Below, in pieces: positions 57,340 through 64,000 of a stretch of DNA of 64,000 bases (positions within the stretch are counted from its first letter, which is position 1; every line of letters starts with the position of its first letter). Both the position numbers and the translations under genes were made by a program. This DNA comes from Pseudomonas alcaligenes (GTDB lineage: Bacteria; Pseudomonadota; Gammaproteobacteria; Pseudomonadales; Pseudomonadaceae), in assembly GCF_041729615.1 (NCBI RefSeq), contig NZ_CP154874.1, positions 2,175,001 through 2,239,000 on the forward strand, read 5' to 3'. The notes under the pieces were generated by a model. It saw only the letters and a program-made list of their open reading frames with translations, was not told the origin of the DNA and made no database searches.

Positions 57340-58790
57340 CAGCGGCCGGCCCTGCCGTACCGGTCATCGAAACGCACAATGTCGTCCTCACCCAGATACT
57401 CGCCGCTCTGCACCTCGATCATGACCAGATCAATGACTCCCGGATTTTCCAGGCGATGCCTGTGCCCGGCTGGAATGAAAGTGGATTCGTTGGTGTTGAT
57501 CAGACGCGGCTCATCGCCACCATTGATGACCTTGGCCATCCCCCTCACGACAATCCAATGCTCACTGCGGTGATGGTGCATCTGTAGGGAGAGCGAGGCA
57601 CCTGGCTTGACCACGATGCGTTTGATCTTGAACTGCGGCCCCTCCTCCAGAACGGTATAGCTGCCCCAAGGACGAGCCACGGTTCGATGTAGGCGGTAGG
57701 CCTCATGGTTCTGCAGCTTCAGCTGCTGGGCGACCCGGCGCACCTCCTGGGCCCGATCCGCACGAGCGACCAGCACAGCGTCAGCCGTGTCCACAACGAT
57801 CAGATCATCAACGCCCACGGTTGCCACCAGACGACTCTCGCCCAGCACGAAGGTGTTGCGGGTATCGACCAGTATCGCTTCCCCCAGTACACGATTACGC
57901 TCGTTGTCTTCAGGTATCAAACGCGACAAGGCACTCCAAGAGCCGATATCGCTCCAGTCAAAGCAAGCCGGAACCACGGCCACGGAGCTCGAACGCTCCA
58001 TCACTGCATAGTCGATGGAGATGTCTGGCAGTTGAGCAAACAGACCACCATGCAGCTCCTGCATGCGCACACCGGCACTGTCGTGAGTCGGGCTGTTGTC
58101 GATGCATTCGGTCACGAGTGGCACGATCTCCGACTGGTGCTCGGCTATTTCGCGCAGAATGCTGCCAACCCGAAAGCAGAACATTCCCGAATTCCACAAG
58201 AAGCGCCCGCTACGCAGATAGTCTTCGGCAGCAGCCTGGCCAGGCTTTTCGATGAAGCGAGCCACCTTGCAGCCTCCCTCGGTATCGAGGCTTTCTCCCG
58301 ACTCGATGTAACCAAAGCCAGTTTCTGGCGCAGTGGGGCGGACACCGTACGTCACCAGATACCCCTGCTCGGCCAATAGAATCGCGTGTTCGGTAGCCTG
58401 TTTGAATGAGACCAGGTCCTCGATCAGATGGTCTGCCGCCATGACCACCATGATCGCGTCCTCGCCGTACTCCCGGGCCAGAACACAAGCCGCGGAGGCA
58501 ATGGCTGGAGCGGTATTTCGCCCTTCCGGCTCAAGAAGAAAGTGTGCTCGGTGATGGGGTAAGCGACTCTCGCTGAAGTGATCCTTGCTGGCGAAATAGT
58601 ACTCCCGGTTGGTGACCGTGAGGATCATCCCCCCCTGCGGGATCAGCGCTGCGGCTCGCCGGTAGGTCTTACCCAGCAACGATTGGCCATCGGGAAGACG
58701 CATGAACGGCTTGGGGTGGCCCTCCCGAGAAACCGGCCATAAGCGGGTACCCGCCCCGCCAGACATGATGACGGGGATAACGACGCTCAT
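57339..58790 (-). CDS. wbpW: Mannose-1-phosphate guanylyltransferase/mannose-6-phosphate isomerase
   Basis: A 483-aa bifunctional enzyme that makes GDP-mannose. The N-terminal domain has the pyrophosphorylase signature VIMSGGAGTRLWPVSREGHP and FIEKPGQA; the C-terminal cupin domain carries MHHHRSEHWIVVRG for the isomerase step. The start at MSVVIPVIM follows 12 codons of less likely coding extension. Paralogues are algA and pslB; the location between gmd and wzm matches wbpW of the P. aeruginosa common polysaccharide cluster. Confidence 0.92.
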   Translation of the reverse strand: MSVVIPVIMSGGAGTRLWPVSREGHPKPFMRLPDGQSLLGKTYRRAAALIPQGGMILTVTNREYYFASKDHFSESRLPHHRAHFLLEPEGRNTAPAIASAACVLAREYGEDAIMVVMAADHLIEDLVSFKQATEHAILLAEQGYLVTYGVRPTAPETGFGYIESGESLDTEGGCKVARFIEKPGQAAAEDYLRSGRFLWNSGMFCFRVGSILREIAEHQSEIVPLVTECIDNSPTHDSAGVRMQELHGGLFAQLPDISIDYAVMERSSSVAVVPACFDWSDIGSWSALSRLIPEDNERNRVLGEAILVDTRNTFVLGESRLVATVGVDDLIVVDTADAVLVARADRAQEVRRVAQQLKLQNHEAYRLHRTVARPWGSYTVLEEGPQFKIKRIVVKPGASLSLQMHHHRSEHWIVVRGMAKVINGGDEPRLINTNESTFIPAGHRHRLENPGVIDLVMIEVQSGEYLGEDDIVRFDDRYGRAGR

Positions 58791-58794
58791 GGAC

Positions 58795-60674
<1,880 letters not shown>

Positions 60675-60704
60675 AACCGATAGTCCTGACTCAATGAGGT
60701 CCGC

Positions 60705-61535
60705 TCAGGGCTTGCGTGCGACCAAAACCTGGCTTTTCGGCAAGGTCTCGTCCAGTGCCTGCTTGATGCGCAACCCATCCGGCAGGCTCAGCAAGGTTGC
60801 CCAAGTGTTAGCCCACTGCTCGAGCAGTGGATGCCAAGGCGGAGTCAGCGACTGATTCTCGCAGGCCCAGAAGAAAGACCACCATATGGCATGGTAAAAG
60901 CCGTACTGGGTTTCATGCTCAATGCTGAGACCGGCGCCGATCGCCAAGCGGGCCAGCTCGCCACGCTTGAAAATTCGGATGTGATTGGGGTGCTCGAAGT
61001 AGATAGGCGGAGCCACCTGCTGCTGAACACCTTCGTTCAGCTCATCGGGCACGGTCAGCAGCAACAGCGCACCGGGCTTGGCAACGCGAACCAGCTCGGC
61101 GATGAAGCGCTCAGGGTCCTCGACATGCTCGAGCACCTCCATAGCCACGACACGACTGACACTGGCATCAGGCAACGGAATGGGATCGGCATCGGTCACC
61201 AGCGCCCTGACCTGCTGCGCACCCGCCTTCTCCAGACGCTGACGGGCGACCTCGAGCTTGGGGGCATCCAGATCGGCCAGGATGATAGAGGCCCCACGCC
61301 TGGCACCAAACAGCGCATAGCCGCCTTCGCCGCAACCGATATCGAGCAGAACGTCGCCAGCGCCGACCGGAAAACCGGTCATCAGCTCACCACTGTCCTG
61401 ATTCATCCAGCCGCTCAGGACCATGTCCCTGAGGCCGATCATCTGGGCTCCCGGCACGGAGGATAGCGCCGGCGGCAGGGTGCTCTGAATGGAGGGGGAT
61501 TGGCGTGACACCAGGCGCTTCAAGCGATTAAGCAT
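60705..61535 (-). CDS. SAM-dependent methyltransferase, copy 1
   Basis: A 276-aa class I methyltransferase. Motif I is LLDIGCGEGGYALFG near residue 90, the acidic loop ILADLDAPK, and VVAMEVLEHVEDPERF is the post-III region of the Methyltransf_11 group. The C-terminal region (YFEHPNHIRIF, WHPLLEQW, TLPKSQVLVARKP) is shared with the two paralogues nearby. Likely methylates rhamnose or the chain end of the surface polysaccharide; exact position unknown. It lies 30 bp upstream of rmd. Confidence 0.87.
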   Translation of the reverse strand: MLNRLKRLVSRQSPSIQSTLPPALSSVPGAQMIGLRDMVLSGWMNQDSGELMTGFPVGAGDVLLDIGCGEGGYALFGARRGASIILADLDAPKLEVARQRLEKAGAQQVRALVTDADPIPLPDASVSRVVAMEVLEHVEDPERFIAELVRVAKPGALLLLTVPDELNEGVQQQVAPPIYFEHPNHIRIFKRGELARLAIGAGLSIEHETQYGFYHAIWWSFFWACENQSLTPPWHPLLEQWANTWATLLSLPDGLRIKQALDETLPKSQVLVARKP

Positions 61536-61575
61536 AATGATTTCCCGCTACATGGGTTTGCATGGCCCGAGCCCC

Positions 61576-62394
61576 CTACAATGGTTTGCGCGCGATGATC
61601 GCCTGGCTCTTGGGCATGGTCTGGTCGAGAGCCGCCTTGATCCGCGGCCCATCCGGAAGGGCCAGCAGCTGATTCCAGGTCTGATTCCAGCTCTCCAGCA
61701 ACGGATGCCAGGGCGGTGAAAGCTCCTGTTTGCAAGCCCAGAACAGGCACCACCAGACGCTCCAGTAGAAGCCATAACTGGTTTTGCGCTCAACGATCAG
61801 CCCTGCCTCCACGACCAACTGCTCGAAGGCCTCGGCGGAAAAGACACGAATGTGATTAGGGTGTTCAAAGTAGGACGCCGGCGCCAGCTTCTGCTGCACG
61901 CTTTCACCAAGCGGTGCAGGCACGGTCAGCAGGAACTGCGCCCCTGGCTGAGCGACCCGCACCAGCTCGCGCATGAACAGGGTGGGATCCGCCACATGCT
62001 CCAGAACCTCCATGGCCACGATCTTGTTGGCACGGGCATCCGGCAGCGGAATCGGGTCCGCGTTCGTCACCAGCGGCGTCACAGCGCGCGCCGGGGAGTT
62101 CTGCAGCAAGGCCTCTACTGCAGCGACCTTGGCCGGATCAATGTCAGCGAAGATGACCTCGGCTCCACGTTCGGCACAGAAGCGGGCAAAAGGACCATCC
62201 CCACAACCGATATCCAGAACGGTATCCTCGGCGCCTACGGGAAACCCTTCGAAGAGCTCACCGCTATCACGTCGAAACCAGCCGCTGAGGTAAGCCTCGG
62301 TGCGCTCGGGTGCAGCGGGCGGAGTTTCCTGAAGAGCGCTGGCAGGCTGTGGCAAGGAGGCACGGGAGAGCAAACGTCTTAGTGTTTCCAGCAT
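61576..62394 (-). CDS. SAM-dependent methyltransferase, copy 2
   Basis: A 272-aa paralogue of the neighbouring methyltransferase: VLDIGCGDGPFARFC (motif I), VIFADIDPAK, IVAMEVLEHVADPTLF, and the same tail (YFEHPNHIRVF, WHPLLESW, TMPKSQAIIARKP). The start at MLETLRRLLSR parallels MLNRLKRLVSR of copy 1. The two share most motif positions but differ at many other sites, so the duplication is not recent. Confidence 0.87.
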   Translation of the reverse strand: MLETLRRLLSRASLPQPASALQETPPAAPERTEAYLSGWFRRDSGELFEGFPVGAEDTVLDIGCGDGPFARFCAERGAEVIFADIDPAKVAAVEALLQNSPARAVTPLVTNADPIPLPDARANKIVAMEVLEHVADPTLFMRELVRVAQPGAQFLLTVPAPLGESVQQKLAPASYFEHPNHIRVFSAEAFEQLVVEAGLIVERKTSYGFYWSVWWCLFWACKQELSPPWHPLLESWNQTWNQLLALPDGPRIKAALDQTMPKSQAIIARKPL

Positions 62395-62402
62395 GGTGTG
62401 GC

Positions 62403-63584
62403 CTATCCGGGTTGGCGAGTGTCGATCGGCAGCGTATGCGCGCTGCCCTCGCTGCTCACTTTTTTGATGGGATAAAGGAGTCGCTCCGAGAACCTTGCAC
62501 CAAAACGCCTCAGTGGCGCCTCGACCAAGCGGTAATTGAGCTCGGTCGTGACCAAGATAATCAGCAACGAGCAGAGCAGGTAGGCAATCACCCGCTGGGC
62601 AGAAAATGGCTGTAGAGGATCGATGCGGAAGAAAATCTCCCGCGTCAGGAAGAATGCCGGGACATGTATGAGGTAAAGCGCATAGGAGCGCTCGCCACAC
62701 CAGACCAGGACAGATTTCAATCTGCCAGGTGCAAGCAGCAGATCGCGATCATGGGCGGCGATCAGCACCAGGCCGGCGGAGATCAGGGCAATAAGCCCGA
62801 TGCCATAACGCATGGAACCGGGTGTACTGAGCAGCGCCATGCAAATGACGCCGGCAACCAGCACCATCTGACATGCTCGCCGCCCAAGCCACTCCAGGGA
62901 TATCGCAGCGAGCCGCCAAGAAGCCCGCTGACTCCACATCGCCAGCAAGACGCCGAGTGCCAGGGCATCGGTTCTGAACATCATCAGGTAAGGATGCGAC
63001 TGCCGGGGCGTGATGATCTGCAGGAGCGCGATGATGAGGAAAAACCAGGCCAGGTGCTGGCGCAAGAGCAGAATCAGCAGTGGGAAGAGCAAATAGAACT
63101 GCTCCTCCAGCGACAGGCTCCAGTAGACGAAACTGGCGCCGTACTCGCTGCGCATGAAGGTCTCCGCAAAGCGGATATTGGCAAAATTGAAGACACCGGC
63201 AATGGTGGCCTGGAGGTTCGCAGCCAGGGTGCCAAAGGCGCCACTTTCATTCAGGAATAGCACCGCCAGCAGAATCAGCCCAAGCCAGAGCCAGGCGGCA
63301 GGCCACAGGCGCCAGATGCGCCGCAGCCAGAAGGCCCCCATGATCCTGCGCTGCTCCGCCCAGCCGCTCACCTCCCGTAGTCGCGGGATGAGATCCCGGG
63401 CAATCACGAAGCCGGACACGGCGAAGAACAGATCGACGCCGAACCTGCCGCCCACGCTCTGGTACAACTCATTGAGTACAGGCATCGGCCATGGAAAGAG
63501 GTTGCGCAGGTGCTGAAAGATCACGAACAGCACCGCCACTGCACTCAACACTTCGATATCGCTGATCCGGTTATTGGCGTGCAT
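62403..63584 (-). CDS. Acyltransferase-3 family membrane protein
   Basis: A 393-aa O-acyltransferase with about ten membrane segments. It has the family His in FVIFQHLRNLF, FFAVSGFVIARDL, and WSLSLEEQFYLLFPL. Such enzymes acetylate sugars during surface polysaccharide synthesis. It is intact, unlike the IS-interrupted relative at 50534. It stands between methyltransferase copies 2 and 3, and begins 4 bp after the stop of copy 3. Confidence 0.88.
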   Translation of the reverse strand: MHANNRISDIEVLSAVAVLFVIFQHLRNLFPWPMPVLNELYQSVGGRFGVDLFFAVSGFVIARDLIPRLREVSGWAEQRRIMGAFWLRRIWRLWPAAWLWLGLILLAVLFLNESGAFGTLAANLQATIAGVFNFANIRFAETFMRSEYGASFVYWSLSLEEQFYLLFPLLILLLRQHLAWFFLIIALLQIITPRQSHPYLMMFRTDALALGVLLAMWSQRASWRLAAISLEWLGRRACQMVLVAGVICMALLSTPGSMRYGIGLIALISAGLVLIAAHDRDLLLAPGRLKSVLVWCGERSYALYLIHVPAFFLTREIFFRIDPLQPFSAQRVIAYLLCSLLIILVTTELNYRLVEAPLRRFGARFSERLLYPIKKVSSEGSAHTLPIDTRQPG

Positions 63585-63588
63585 GGAC

Positions 63589-64000
63589 TCAGGGCTTGCG
63601 GGCAATGATGACTTGGCTCTTGGGCAGCAACTGGTCGAGAGCCTGCTTCATGGGAGCGGCTTCGGGCATCTGAATCAGGTTGTTCCAGAGCCTGGCCCAG
63701 TCGTTGAGAAGCGGCGGGTAGGGAGGCTGAACAATATCGTGCGATGCTCCATCCAGCTCGACACCAGCATTCTTGGCCAGTACCCAGTAGATGAACATCC
63801 ACATGGTCCAGAAGAAGCCGAAGGAGGCTCTTTCGACTATTTCCAGGCCAGCGCCTTCAACCAGACCGGCGAACTGCTCGCGCTCGAAAACATGGATATG
63901 GTTCGGCTCGCGGAAGTAGTAATCAGGGGCGAAGCTCTGCTGCATACGCTCACCCACCGGGTCCGGCACTGCCAACAGATAAAGAGCCCCGGACCGGCCT
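63589..64000 (-). CDS. SAM-dependent methyltransferase, copy 3 (5' part outside window)
   Basis: The C-terminal 136 residues are present; the frame is open through the right edge (GRSGALYLLAVPDP), so the SAM-binding half lies beyond. It shares the paralogue tail: YYFREPNHIHVFERE, WARLWNNLIQMPEA and LLPKSQVIIARKP, and an added loop (NAGVELDGASHDIVQ). It is the most divergent of the three. Confidence 0.85.
   Translation of the reverse strand, partial: GRSGALYLLAVPDPVGERMQQSFAPDYYFREPNHIHVFEREQFAGLVEGAGLEIVERASFGFFWTMWMFIYWVLAKNAGVELDGASHDIVQPPYPPLLNDWARLWNNLIQMPEAAPMKQALDQLLPKSQVIIARKP

Overview
The window is chromosomal DNA of a Pseudomonas-group gammaproteobacterium. Most of it is very GC-rich. 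It carries Pseudomonas hallmark genes (crc, algC with its long N-terminal sensor extension, ptsP for EI-Ntr, a serA/D-2-hydroxyglutarate dehydrogenase pair, an hacB-type acylase, aphB, aguA) and a rhamnan-type common polysaccharide cluster. Neighbouring gene groups match blocks that lie near the origin in P. aeruginosa, but in a rearranged order. I cannot name the species from sequence alone.

Region A (1 to about 11671) is a lower-GC genomic island whose left end lies outside the window. It interrupts the resident thymidylate synthase gene after codon 172 (11626-12186) and carries a complete, divergent thyA of its own (2651-3484). Next to the junction are four overlapping genes on one strand: a canonical tyrosine recombinase (about 410 aa), a 1410-aa recombinase-like protein with five tandem ~150-aa modules, a 699-aa recombinase-like protein, and a 164-aa HTH/coiled-coil protein. 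The cargo thyA follows 9 bp later. The layout recalls multi-recombinase elements (Tn554-type trios, Gamma-Mobile-Trio islands). Further left are an uncharacterised protein with an HEPN-like motif, an AAA/ABC-type ATPase and the first 19 codons of a gene behind it, which looks like defence cargo.

Region B (11.7-50.3 kb) is core chromosome. It runs through lgt, a TauE permease, several small enzymes, hacB and an AraC regulator; serA divergent from D-2-hydroxyglutarate dehydrogenase; an FAH-family hydrolase; two SdiA-regulated-type paralogues flanking aphB, a UbiH/UbiM-type hydroxylase and an AraC regulator; crc divergent from pyrE; the coaBC-dut-algC-argB operon; radC; a peptide-binding protein; rpmBG; ptsP-rppH; an HAD phosphatase; DUF2269 membrane proteins; ilvA; a TetR regulator; and aguA.

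Region C (50.3-64 kb) is a cell-surface polysaccharide cluster of lower and mixed GC. The minus-strand genes give GDP-D-rhamnose synthesis (wbpW/manC, gmd, rmd), ABC export (wzm, wzt with a C-terminal sugar-recognition domain), a glycosyltransferase, three paralogous methyltransferases (one cut by the window edge) and an acyltransferase. On the plus strand are a sulfotransferase and a second acyltransferase gene split by an IS3-family insertion sequence; removing the element and one copy of its 3-bp target duplication restores one 362-codon frame. I saw no tRNA, rRNA or CRISPR array.
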